A DNA stretch of 22,217 nucleotides. Source: Bacteroidia bacterium (GTDB taxonomy: Bacteria; Bacteroidota; Bacteroidia; AKYH767-A; OLB10). The translations under genes were made by a program, and so were the position numbers. Of the stretch, positions 14,686 to 22,217 are shown in pieces. The stretch spans positions 1 to 22,217 of the forward strand of contig JANWID010000120.1 of NCBI GenBank assembly GCA_025450095.1. Reading direction: 5' to 3'. How positions within the stretch are numbered: the first letter of the stretch is position 1; each line of letters starts with the position of its first letter. The notes beneath the pieces were generated by a model. The model made no database searches and had not been told where the DNA came from. It worked only from the letters and a program-made list of their open reading frames with translations.

Positions 14686-15555
14686 CTAATTACTCCCCTC
14701 AAAAGAATACACCGAAAACGTGATTCTATCCTTAGTAAAATTACTCACCCCCCAGATCTGCTTCTGGTTTTTGTTGGTGGCATAATCAAGCTGCACGGGT
14801 TCGCCATTTGGAACCGGGCTGGAATATTCCTGCAGTCTGTTTTGTTTGAAATCTTCATAAATAAGAACCAGTGCGCGGTTGTAATAAACCACGATTTCTT
14901 TTTCCAGGTCAATCAGCAGCATTTTGCATTTGTTGCTCAAACGGTCGCTGAACCAGAGATCATCTTTTTTTAATGCCAGGTAGGTTTTCCGGTTTCCTAC
15001 CTTACGGATAAAGTTGTATGCGTACTGGTAAATGTAACCATTGCTGTAATTCAGGTACAGATTATATGAGTAATCAAACCGTGTATAATAAAAATCCTGC
15101 AGGTATTCCCGGTTGTTGTAAAATGTGGGAACACTTCCTATCTCAAAAAATTTATACCAGTGGTTTTGGTAATTGTACCAATCTTCAGGTTTGTTATAAG
15201 GAAGTTTTTCTGCTGCGAATGTTTTGTGGTTATAACGGAATATCGTTTTCTCTTCGTTATCCATGATAAGCAGGTTATCATTTTCATCGAATTCCATATT
15301 CCGGACGCAACCCTTATACTCCATAGGAATACTATCCTTCACTGCTCCGTCTTTAACCAGGTAGATAACCGGGCGGTTGCAGGAATTAAAGGCGATTATT
15401 CCTTCGGAATTAACGGCCAGCTTAAAATTGAACTGCCCATCCCCCATCACCAGGTGCCGGTCGATGGTGAACAGTTCTTCCTTTACCAACTGGGCGGAAA
15501 TATTAAATGGAAACAACATCACGAAAAGGAAAATGAACCGGAAGCGTAAATACAT
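14686..15555 (-). CDS. Secreted protein of unknown function, propeller-like
   Basis: This 289-residue protein has a clear signal peptide (MYLRFRFIFLFVMLFPFNIS, then A-QLV) and no lipobox cysteine. It is rich in aromatic residues (many Tyr and Phe). Short repeating strands such as KLAVNSEGIIAFNSCNR, RNMEFDENDNLLIMDNEEKT and DRLSNKCKMLLIDLEKE suggest a beta-propeller or similar all-beta fold. No catalytic motif and no T9SS sorting domain is visible. It converges with the pore-like gene (28 bp between stops) and is followed upstream by its own promoter. I do not recognise a named family. Confidence 0.8.
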   Translation of the reverse strand: MYLRFRFIFLFVMLFPFNISAQLVKEELFTIDRHLVMGDGQFNFKLAVNSEGIIAFNSCNRPVIYLVKDGAVKDSIPMEYKGCVRNMEFDENDNLLIMDNEEKTIFRYNHKTFAAEKLPYNKPEDWYNYQNHWYKFFEIGSVPTFYNNREYLQDFYYTRFDYSYNLYLNYSNGYIYQYAYNFIRKVGNRKTYLALKKDDLWFSDRLSNKCKMLLIDLEKEIVVYYNRALVLIYEDFKQNRLQEYSSPVPNGEPVQLDYATNKNQKQIWGVSNFTKDRITFSVYSFEGSN

Positions 15556-15574
15556 ATGATTTTTTAAGAAGCTG

Positions 15575-15582
15575 CAAAGCTA
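15575..15582 (-). promoter_or_regulatory. -7 promoter element of the secreted-protein gene
   Basis: The minus strand reads TAGCTTTG, an exact TAnnTTTG match, 20 nt before the ATG at 15555. A CTG 22 nt further upstream is a poor -33 match. Confidence 0.42.
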
Positions 15583-15631
15583 ATGAATGATTATTTCTCT
15601 TGTTCAGTTGCGACATCAATTAAAATAAATT

Positions 15632-15679
15632 GAACCTCTAAAAATCGCATATTGCAGTATAAGTAGGTTTTAGAGGTTC
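15632..15679. repeat. Perfect 12-bp inverted repeat with 24-nt spacer
   Basis: GAACCTCTAAAA (15632-15643) is the exact reverse complement of TTTTAGAGGTTC (15668-15679). The right arm is part of the 18-bp sequence also found at 4455-4472. It lies between the efflux-operon terminator and the promoter of the next minus-strand gene. Confidence 0.7.
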
Positions 15680-15685
15680 CCTTAA
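15668..15685 (+). repeat. Copy 2 of the 18-bp shared intergenic sequence
   Basis: TTTTAGAGGTTCCCTTAA is identical to 4455-4472. Its 3' end runs into the A-tract of the efflux terminator. Confidence 0.6.
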
Positions 15686-15722
15686 AAAAAAAGCTGTGCC
15701 GGTTTACGCAACCGGCACAGCT
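15684..15722 (-). terminator. Rho-independent terminator of the efflux operon
   Basis: AGCTGTGCCGGTT (15692-15704) and AACCGGCACAGCT (15710-15722) form a perfect 13-bp stem with a 5-nt loop (TACGC). On the minus strand it is followed by nine T (plus-strand A run, 15684-15692). It lies 18 bp after the RND pump stop at 15740. Confidence 0.95.
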
Positions 15723-15739
15723 AAACGTCAGGTAATATT

Positions 15740-18700
15740 TTAATGTACCGAAGGAGTAGCTACATTTCCGGTAGATATTGTCTCAGTAGCAAGCCCGTTT
15801 CCGTTTCCGGCCTTCATTTTTTTACTTTTCATTCTCAGCTTGGTACGTTCACTGATAAGATACATCACCGGCACCAGGATCAGGGTTAGGAAGGTTGCGA
15901 ATCCAAGTCCGAATATCATGGTCCATGACAGTGGTCCCCAGAAAGCAACACTGTCGCCTCCAAAGAATAGATGCGGATTGAATTCCGTAAAGAGCTTCAC
16001 AAAATCAATATTCAAACCTACAGCAAGTGGGATCAGACCGAGAATGGTTGCAGTGGCAGTAAGTAATACAGGAGTCATCCTTGTTTTACCCGCTTCAATA
16101 ATTGCTTCTTTCAGTTCCATGCCACGTTCCCGCATCAGATCGGTGAACTCCACCAACAGAATTCCGTTTCGCACCACAATACCAGCCAGTGCCACAATTC
16201 CGATACCGGTCATGATCGTCGACATTTCCATCCTCCAAATCAGGTATCCGAGGAAAACTCCAATCAGGCTGAACATGATTTCCGTGAGAATAATCAGAGG
16301 TTTACTAACTGAATTGAATTGCGTAACAAGAATGAGGAAGATCAACCCAAGAGAGATGAGCAGTGCACGACCCAGGAATGCCATGGTTTCCATTTGCTCT
16401 TCCGCTGCGCCTGTAAGGTCGATGCTCACACCTTCAGGTACCGGGAATTCGGCGGCAGCTTCCCGTACATTTGCAGGCACTTCATTCTGGTCATAACCGG
16501 TCAGCACATTGGAATAAACCGTGATCATCCGTTTTTGATTTTTCCTTTTTATTCCTGCATATGTTGAAGAATAACGGATATCCGTAAACGCAGATAACGG
16601 TACCTGGCGGACTTTCCCTCCCATATTCATATCACGGTAGGTGATTTTCATATTACGAAGCTGGTCGATATTGTCGCGCTGGTTTTTTACAACGCGCAGG
16701 GTGATATCATATTCGTCATTGTTGTCCCTGAATTTGGAAATTTCCTTACCGAAAATTGCAGTCCGGAGTTCTCCTCCAACCTGGCCGGTAGAAATACCTT
16801 CGCGGTTGGCGCGTTCACGGTCGATATTGAAAACAATTTCGGGTTTGTTGTTCTGAAGATCCGATTTCAGCTCTTCAACTCCGGGAATCTGTAAAGAGTC
16901 AAGGTAACGCTTCAGACCATTACTGGCCGCGATCAGGTCCTCGAATTTATCCCCGCTGATTTCTATATTAATGGGCTTACCGGTCGGTGGTCCACCCTGT
17001 TCCTGGTCAACTGTTATTTCCGCACCCGGAATGCCTTTGATGTGCTGGCGTATTTTGCCAAGGTAATCGCGTGTAGAGACACCGTTACGTTTACCAAATT
17101 CCACGAAAGCAACTGTCACTTTCGAACGGTTCGGATAACTTGCCTGGTCGTTTTCAGCTGGGTCGGTAACACCTATCGTCACATTCGAGATAATTGACGA
17201 GACGACCGGGTTTTTTTCTCCCACCACTTCAATCACACGGTTTTCCACAATTTTTGTTATCGAATCGGTAAATGCCTGATCCGTTCCGACCGGAAGTGTA
17301 ACATATACATAAATAAAGTTTGGTTCACCCTGTGGGAAAAACCGTGTCTGTGGAGGTGCAATGAACATCATTGTTATTGTAACAACAAAAAGCGCAAAGG
17401 TGCCCGTGATAATCTTCCACGGATGGCCAAGTGCCCAGCTTAAAAACCGTTTGTACTGAAGTGTGAAAGCCGGCCAGGTTTTTTCCTGGAAAGAACGTAT
17501 CACCTTCACGAGCCATAACCTGTAAATCACATATAATATAAGCAGCGTGATAATAAAATTCCCCATTCCAAAACTTCCGGCTGCGTACATGATAGCAGCC
17601 ATGGCAATCATCACTATGGATGTAATTTTCAATCCGCGATTCCGCTTTGGCTTATCTTCATGATCTGTTTCCGGCTTCATAAATGAAACTGCAAATACCG
17701 GGTTGATAATATAAGCCACCATCAACGAAGCCATCAGTGTGATGATAAGTGTAATCGGCAGGAAGAACATGAATTCACCGATGAGTCCATCCCAGAATGC
17801 AAGTGGAATGAACGGAGCCAGTGTGGTCAATGTTCCTGACAATACAGGAAGGAACACTTCTCCGGTTGCGGCTTTTGCCGCTTTCACAATTGGAACTTTT
17901 CCTTTATTGAAAATTCGGTGTGTGTTTTCAATTACCACGATGGCATCATCAACCACGATTCCCAATGCTAAAAGAAATGCAAATAGCACGATCATGTTCA
18001 TGGTAAATCCTATTGTCGGCATAAACATGAAAGCAAGGAACATGGATAAGGGCACAGACATGGCCACGAATAACGCGTTGGTTGCTCCCATGAAAAACAT
18101 AAGCAGCAGCGTTACAAGAATAAAACCGATGATGATGGTATTGATCAGGTCATGCAGTGTGACACGAGTCTGGTTTGACTGATCCCCGGTAATTGTAATT
18201 TGAAGGTCTTTCGGAAAATCCTGCCACTGCATGTTGGAGATAATATCCTTGATTTTATCAGATGCTTCAATCAGGTTTTCGCCACTGCGTTTCACAACAT
18301 TCAGGGTAATTACATTCTTACCATACAGCCGCGCGTAACTTTCCTGATCTTTAAAACCATCTTTTACTTCGGCAAGTTCGTGCAGATAAATCGGGGAGCC
18401 TTCGGTGGAAACGACTACAATATTTTTTAATGAAGCCGCATCTTTGAATTCACCTTTAACGCTGATCGACCGGCGCATTCCATCCATTGCAACAGTACCA
18501 CCGGAAATAGTCAGGTTTTCAAATGCAATAGCATTTTCGATATCGCGCATGGAAACGTGTGCTGCCTGTGCCTTGTACATATCCACATTCACCTGTATCT
18601 CACGTTCCAACGCACCTACCATATCCACACGGGTGATCTCCTTAAGCGCTTCAATACGATCTTTGAGGTCGTCGGAATATTTTTTCAGTTTGTCGAGAGG

Positions 18701-19165
18701 ATAATTTCCGGCTATGTTTATATACAGAATGGGGATGTCGGAAAAATTTATTTCCTGTACATTCGGTTCATTGGGCAGATCGGTCGGAAGATCATTGCGT
18801 GCCTTATCAACGGCGTCCTTAACACGTTGCTTTGCCACATTAACTTCCACATCAGTGTTGAACTCAACGATCACATTCGAGAAATCCTGCATCGAGTTGC
18901 TCGTGATTTTCTTTACACCGGCAATTGATTTCATTTGTTTCTCGAGCGGCTTGGAAACAATGTTTTCCATATCCTCCGGAGAAGTTCCCGGGTAAATCGT
19001 GCTTACGAAAATCTGGGGCACTACGATATCGGGAAAATTTTCCTTCGGCAGTGCGCTGTAAGTTGCCAACCCCACCACGGTAATGATGATGGTTAGAATA
19101 TAGATACTTGTCCGGTTGTCAATAGACCAGCTGGACGGCTTAAATTCCTTTATTTTATCGAGCAT
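15740..19165 (-). CDS. RND multidrug efflux pump, HAE1/AcrB-like permease
   Basis: This 1141-residue inner-membrane proton-driven transporter is slightly longer than AcrB (1049). The first helix is at about 22-40, and the first periplasmic porter domain covers about 45-335 (GTSPEDMENIVSKPLEKQMK). Helix 4 carries LALGIVVDDAIVVIENTHR (400-417), with Asp406-Asp407 matching the AcrB proton-relay pair. The second porter domain runs from about 605 to 940, and the last helices end near 1110. Between helices 6 and 7 there is an extra stretch (about 498-582) with a charged linker and two more hydrophobic helices (513-530 and 535-553). The HAE1 grouping rests on the adaptor and TolC context and the absence of metal-efflux features. 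It is the last gene of the operon, 21 bp after the adaptor gene, and is closed by a strong terminator. Confidence 0.95.
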   Translation of the reverse strand: MLDKIKEFKPSSWSIDNRTSIYILTIIITVVGLATYSALPKENFPDIVVPQIFVSTIYPGTSPEDMENIVSKPLEKQMKSIAGVKKITSNSMQDFSNVIVEFNTDVEVNVAKQRVKDAVDKARNDLPTDLPNEPNVQEINFSDIPILYINIAGNYPLDKLKKYSDDLKDRIEALKEITRVDMVGALEREIQVNVDMYKAQAAHVSMRDIENAIAFENLTISGGTVAMDGMRRSISVKGEFKDAASLKNIVVVSTEGSPIYLHELAEVKDGFKDQESYARLYGKNVITLNVVKRSGENLIEASDKIKDIISNMQWQDFPKDLQITITGDQSNQTRVTLHDLINTIIIGFILVTLLLMFFMGATNALFVAMSVPLSMFLAFMFMPTIGFTMNMIVLFAFLLALGIVVDDAIVVIENTHRIFNKGKVPIVKAAKAATGEVFLPVLSGTLTTLAPFIPLAFWDGLIGEFMFFLPITLIITLMASLMVAYIINPVFAVSFMKPETDHEDKPKRNRGLKITSIVMIAMAAIMYAAGSFGMGNFIITLLILYVIYRLWLVKVIRSFQEKTWPAFTLQYKRFLSWALGHPWKIITGTFALFVVTITMMFIAPPQTRFFPQGEPNFIYVYVTLPVGTDQAFTDSITKIVENRVIEVVGEKNPVVSSIISNVTIGVTDPAENDQASYPNRSKVTVAFVEFGKRNGVSTRDYLGKIRQHIKGIPGAEITVDQEQGGPPTGKPINIEISGDKFEDLIAASNGLKRYLDSLQIPGVEELKSDLQNNKPEIVFNIDRERANREGISTGQVGGELRTAIFGKEISKFRDNNDEYDITLRVVKNQRDNIDQLRNMKITYRDMNMGGKVRQVPLSAFTDIRYSSTYAGIKRKNQKRMITVYSNVLTGYDQNEVPANVREAAAEFPVPEGVSIDLTGAAEEQMETMAFLGRALLISLGLIFLILVTQFNSVSKPLIILTEIMFSLIGVFLGYLIWRMEMSTIMTGIGIVALAGIVVRNGILLVEFTDLMRERGMELKEAIIEAGKTRMTPVLLTATATILGLIPLAVGLNIDFVKLFTEFNPHLFFGGDSVAFWGPLSWTMIFGLGFATFLTLILVPVMYLISERTKLRMKSKKMKAGNGNGLATETISTGNVATPSVH

Positions 19166-19186
19166 GACGATAGTATTTAAAAGTAA

Positions 19187-20305
19187 TTATTGGGTCCGGA
19201 TTTGCTGGCCTTCATTGAGATCGCGGTAACCGGTAATAATTACTGCATCAGATGTTGAAATGCCAGTCAGCACTTCTACCTTACCGTTATATGTATTTCC
19301 CAGGGTAACCATACGCCTTTGGGCAACCATCTTTCCGCCTTCTTTTCCGGACACCATCACATAATATCCCTCTCCCGAACGTTGAATCACATCCACCGGT
19401 AACACCAGGGCCTGTTCATTTTTATAATCTACGATTTTCATTACAACCACCATATTGGGGCTGACGCCTTCTACATCGGAAGGAAGCGGAACTTCCACAT
19501 CAAATGTACGGTTAAGCGTATTGATTGCTTTGGAGGTGAAACCTACTTTTGCTTTGATCTCCTTTTGCATATCGGGGAAATACAAAACTACTTCATCACC
19601 TTTTTTAATCCGCGAGGCATATGATTCCCCGACTTCACCTTCAACTTTCATCCCGGTAAGGTTAACCACATTGAATGCAGGTATACCAGGCATTACAACC
19701 TGTCCGATTTTAATGTTCACGTTATCAATAGTACCATTGATCGGTGACTTGATTCGTGTCATGTTCCATTGTTCTGTAACAGAAGCTAATCGTTTTTCGA
19801 GCGATTCCTTGTTGTTCTTCGCAGTGAGATATTGTACTTCGCTTCCAATTTTCTGATCCCAGAGATTTTTCTGCTTCACATAAATATTATTAGCGAAATC
19901 GTATTGCGTCTGCACTTCAGCAAGCGTCTGCTGCATGATCTGATCATCGAGCGTAGCCATCACCTGTTCCTTAACAACGTGATCGCCTTCCTTTACCAGG
20001 ATGTTGTTAACGGTTCCCTGTGTGCGGGGACTTACCGAAACGCTTTCATCAACATCAACCTTTGCCTGCACTTCTACATAATGGCGGAAAGGAGCGGGTT
20101 GAATTTGCTCAATAGTAACAAGACGTGATGCTGCTTTCTCACTCTCCGGGGTTCTGATTTCCGCCTTGAGCGTTTTAATTTTTTCGTTTATCTCCGCTTG
20201 TTGCTTCAGCAATGAGTCAAGCTGTTCCTGTTTGCTTCCTGCAGGTTCTTTCCCGCAGCCTGTTACAGTCACAATCAGTACCAGAATAAAAATGATCTTT
20301 TTCAT
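19187..20305 (-). CDS. RND efflux periplasmic adaptor lipoprotein (membrane fusion protein)
   Basis: The product has 372 residues. A lipoprotein signal ends in VTVTGC, with Cys17 as the lipidation site, so the protein is anchored in a membrane facing the periplasm. A short coiled coil (about 22-50) is followed by a lipoyl-type half-motif (VSPRTQGTVNNILVKEGDHV). A helical hairpin comes next (about 120-190), then the second half-motif (IKSPINGTIDNVNIKIGQVV) and a beta-barrel domain (about 205-290). The membrane-proximal domain ends the chain. The adaptor bridges the RND pump and the TolC-like channel. It starts 35 bp after the TolC gene stop and ends 21 bp before the pump gene. Confidence 0.94.
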   Translation of the reverse strand: MKKIIFILVLIVTVTGCGKEPAGSKQEQLDSLLKQQAEINEKIKTLKAEIRTPESEKAASRLVTIEQIQPAPFRHYVEVQAKVDVDESVSVSPRTQGTVNNILVKEGDHVVKEQVMATLDDQIMQQTLAEVQTQYDFANNIYVKQKNLWDQKIGSEVQYLTAKNNKESLEKRLASVTEQWNMTRIKSPINGTIDNVNIKIGQVVMPGIPAFNVVNLTGMKVEGEVGESYASRIKKGDEVVLYFPDMQKEIKAKVGFTSKAINTLNRTFDVEVPLPSDVEGVSPNMVVVMKIVDYKNEQALVLPVDVIQRSGEGYYVMVSGKEGGKMVAQRRMVTLGNTYNGKVEVLTGISTSDAVIITGYRDLNEGQQIRTQ

Positions 20306-20340
20306 AATGTTTAATTGAAAATATTAATGTGTTATTAGGT

Positions 20341-21711
20341 TTAGTATTTATAATTTCCTGCAGCTTTGTCAAGATCGATTTTGGAAATAATGGTTTCCAG
20401 CAGTACCAGGTAATAATTGGTCTCTGCTTCTCTCAATGAATTCTCCGCATCGATAACTTCCAGGTTGGAACCAACGCCCTGATCGTATTTTATTTTCGAT
20501 ACACGGCTGATTTCTCTCGCAAGGTTTCTGTTCTTGCTTTGTGTCTCCAGCTTTTCAATGTTGGATCGTAGCGTGTTCATAGCATTCTGATGCTCCAGCA
20601 TGATTCCCTGGTCTAGAGAAAAGAATGAATTTTCAACCTGTTGTTTTCTCAGCTTTGCCTGTTGAACCTGCGAACCGATGGAATATCCTTTGAAAATAGG
20701 TACCGAAAGAGAGGCACCGATTATTCCGGTAGGATACCATTTATTACCGGAGTCAAAAAAGTTAAACTCTGTTCGTGAGGCATTGGTAGTATAACTTCCG
20801 AATGCAACCAGGCTTGGCCAGCGGGATGCCTTGTACCTTTTAAGATCCAGGTCGGCAAGTTCGTGTTGCGTACGCAGAATCGCGTATTCAATCCTGGATT
20901 CCACTTTCACACTGTCGGATGGAAGAATACTTGCATCCAGCTGAATCTGCGAAATATCCTCTGAAAGTCCGATATTTTCTTTCAGGTCCATACCCATCTG
21001 GAATTTCAACAGGTTATAGCTGTTTGCTACCAGCCTCCGGGTTTGAGCTACTGAACTTTCAACGAGGTTATAATTTAGCTCGATCCGGTCGTAATCTATT
21101 TTCTCAACAAAACCATTATCGTATAAAGCTTTTGTATCATCTTTTAATTTTCCCAGCCTGATGAGATCATTCTCGAGTTGTTTCATTCTTTCTGAAGCAA
21201 CCAGCACATAATAATATGCTTTACTAACGTTGACCGCAGTTTCAATTTTAGTTTGCTGAAGATTTTTCCGACGCAGGTCTACATAAGTCTTAGATGCTTT
21301 CAGACCGACCAGGTAGGTGCCATCGAACAAAAGTTGGCTTGCTCTCAATCCTGCATCTGCCGTGTATGGTTGTCCGAATTGCACCGGTGCATAAGTTCCG
21401 GGTTCGCCTCCGAAAAATTCACCCGGTACGAAAGAAGTAGGTATTTCAATAAAATAATTGAAATTGCCCTGAGCCTCTATCTGCGGAAGACCAATTCCGA
21501 TCAGCTCATTTGCGCGGGCCTGTGAAATTTCAGTTTCAAGATAAGCATTTTTAACTTCCACCTGGTTGCCGATTGCATAGTCAATAGCTTGCTGAAGTGA
21601 ATACGACTGTGCAGATGATTGTTGTGCGTTTGCAAGGATAACGGGATGGCACAACATAACCGTCATCGTTAAACTTCGAAGAACTTTTTTTGTGAATTGG
21701 GATTTTTTCAT
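20341..21711 (-). CDS. TolC family outer-membrane efflux channel
   Basis: This 456-residue protein has a signal peptide (about 1-29, ending ILANA-QQ). It contains two internally similar halves, as in TolC: an N-terminal YSLQQAIDYAIGNQVEVKNA and a later AKLRKQQVENSFFSLDQGI with long coiled-coil helices and short barrel strands. Motifs include GLPQIEAQGNF and KIKYDQGVGSNLEVIDAENS, followed by LREAETNYYLVLLE, typical of outer-membrane efflux proteins. It should form a trimer spanning outer membrane and periplasm and pair with the adjoining adaptor. It starts 11 bp after the stop of the TetR-like gene, indicating one transcript. Confidence 0.94.
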   Translation of the reverse strand: MKKSQFTKKVLRSLTMTVMLCHPVILANAQQSSAQSYSLQQAIDYAIGNQVEVKNAYLETEISQARANELIGIGLPQIEAQGNFNYFIEIPTSFVPGEFFGGEPGTYAPVQFGQPYTADAGLRASQLLFDGTYLVGLKASKTYVDLRRKNLQQTKIETAVNVSKAYYYVLVASERMKQLENDLIRLGKLKDDTKALYDNGFVEKIDYDRIELNYNLVESSVAQTRRLVANSYNLLKFQMGMDLKENIGLSEDISQIQLDASILPSDSVKVESRIEYAILRTQHELADLDLKRYKASRWPSLVAFGSYTTNASRTEFNFFDSGNKWYPTGIIGASLSVPIFKGYSIGSQVQQAKLRKQQVENSFFSLDQGIMLEHQNAMNTLRSNIEKLETQSKNRNLAREISRVSKIKYDQGVGSNLEVIDAENSLREAETNYYLVLLETIISKIDLDKAAGNYKY

Positions 21712-21722
21712 AAAAACAGGAA

Positions 21723-22217
21723 TTAGTCCTCTTCTGTAATTTGTTTGTATTTGTTAATGAGTTTGTGTCCTTTCAGAGTTACAATACCATGCAGGAAATG
21801 ATTGAACAATTCCATCTGCACTTTTGCAAAATTGTATTTGTCGGGCGGAAAATATTGCGGGTTAAATCCCATTTCCACTTCTTCCAGTCGTAAGCGTGCA
21901 ACAATCCGGATATTCATATCCTTCCGGTATAATCCCTGCTCCACACCTTTATGCAGATTAGCTTCTATGGAAGACATCAATCTTTTTTCTTTGAATTCCC
22001 TGAACAACTTCCATACGTTAGGATAATGTTTCTGAATATCATAAAACAGATTCGGGTTGATCGCGGAATACATGGTTTCCATAAATTTCATCAGCTGCAT
22101 CAGCTCTCCAACTGCATCCGGTGCATTTTCAGAAATATCTTTAAAAATGCATTCCCTGTTCACCAGGTCGTGCTGAAAACACTTCATCACCATTTCATTC
22201 TTATCACTGAAATGATG
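21723..22217 (-). CDS. TetR/AcrR family regulator, partial (N-terminus beyond right edge)
   Basis: The frame is open to the right edge and gives 164 residues; the internal ATG at 22193 is not the true start. The first visible residues, HHFSDKNEMVMKCFQHD, match the end of the TetR recognition helix region (usual pattern Y-HF--K--L). The remaining part is the all-helical ligand-binding and dimerisation domain, as in TetR regulators. Most of the helix-turn-helix is outside the window. Because it is the first visible gene of the efflux operon and 11 bp ahead of the TolC gene, it probably controls the operon in response to a pump substrate. It may equally activate or repress; that is inference. 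Confidence 0.85.
   Translation of the reverse strand, partial: HHFSDKNEMVMKCFQHDLVNRECIFKDISENAPDAVGELMQLMKFMETMYSAINPNLFYDIQKHYPNVWKLFREFKEKRLMSSIEANLHKGVEQGLYRKDMNIRIVARLRLEEVEMGFNPQYFPPDKYNFAKVQMELFNHFLHGIVTLKGHKLINKYKQITEED

Noticed and set aside
15840..16496. Plus-strand open frame of 218 codons
   Set aside because: It is antisense to the highly conserved RND pump gene and shows no protein-family features; its low-complexity composition is that of a shadow frame.

Overview
The window looks like a chromosomal segment from a Bacteroidota (Bacteroidetes) bacterium, probably an environmental one. The signs are: a secreted protein with a degenerate type IX secretion (T9SS) type A C-terminal sorting domain; a second, truncated secreted protein of a type common in T9SS cargo; a TonB-dependent receptor with an N-terminal carboxypeptidase-regulatory-like domain; TAnnTTTG-type -7 promoter boxes; few Shine-Dalgarno sites; and an AT-rich composition. 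No rRNA, tRNA, CRISPR array or intact insertion sequence was seen.

Layout. Positions 1-2037 (minus) hold two secreted-protein genes: a left-edge fragment and a frameshifted T9SS cargo gene, with a terminator between them. Positions 2038-2337 are a divergent intergenic region with four G-tracts on the minus strand and a good promoter for the rightward genes. Positions 2338-5015 (plus) carry a membrane-anchored triple helix-hairpin-helix protein, a short-chain acyl-CoA dehydrogenase and a MarR regulator. A 72-bp palindromic repeat lies at 5104-5175. Positions 5208-9056 (minus) form a tightly overlapping surface-polysaccharide operon: chain-length determinant (Wzz-like), O-antigen polymerase/ligase-like protein and a GT-C-type membrane glycosyltransferase. 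Positions 9207-9934 (plus) are a HigBA-like toxin-antitoxin locus with a clear palindromic operator; its toxin gene carries an in-frame TAA at codon 12. Positions 9956-12741 (minus) hold a TonB-dependent receptor and an EVE-domain protein. Positions 12958-14657 (plus) hold an exported dienelactone hydrolase, a 12-bp tandem repeat, a DUF7793/STAS-like small protein and a two-helix membrane protein that looks like a pore module with a non-canonical filter. A secreted protein of unknown function follows on the minus strand (14686-15555).

Positions 15684-22217 (minus) are a complete tripartite efflux operon read in the order tetR-like regulator (cut by the right edge), TolC-like outer-membrane factor, lipoprotein adaptor and HAE1-type RND pump, ending in a near-ideal rho-independent terminator. 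The four genes lie 11-35 bp apart and should be co-transcribed, the regulator probably controlling its own efflux genes.

Most of the window is ordinary core and accessory content. The least explained items are the pore-like protein with its small cytosolic neighbour, the disabled toxin beside an intact antitoxin, the frameshifted secreted protein, and a shared 18-bp sequence at two distant intergenic sites, one copy forming a 12-bp inverted repeat.
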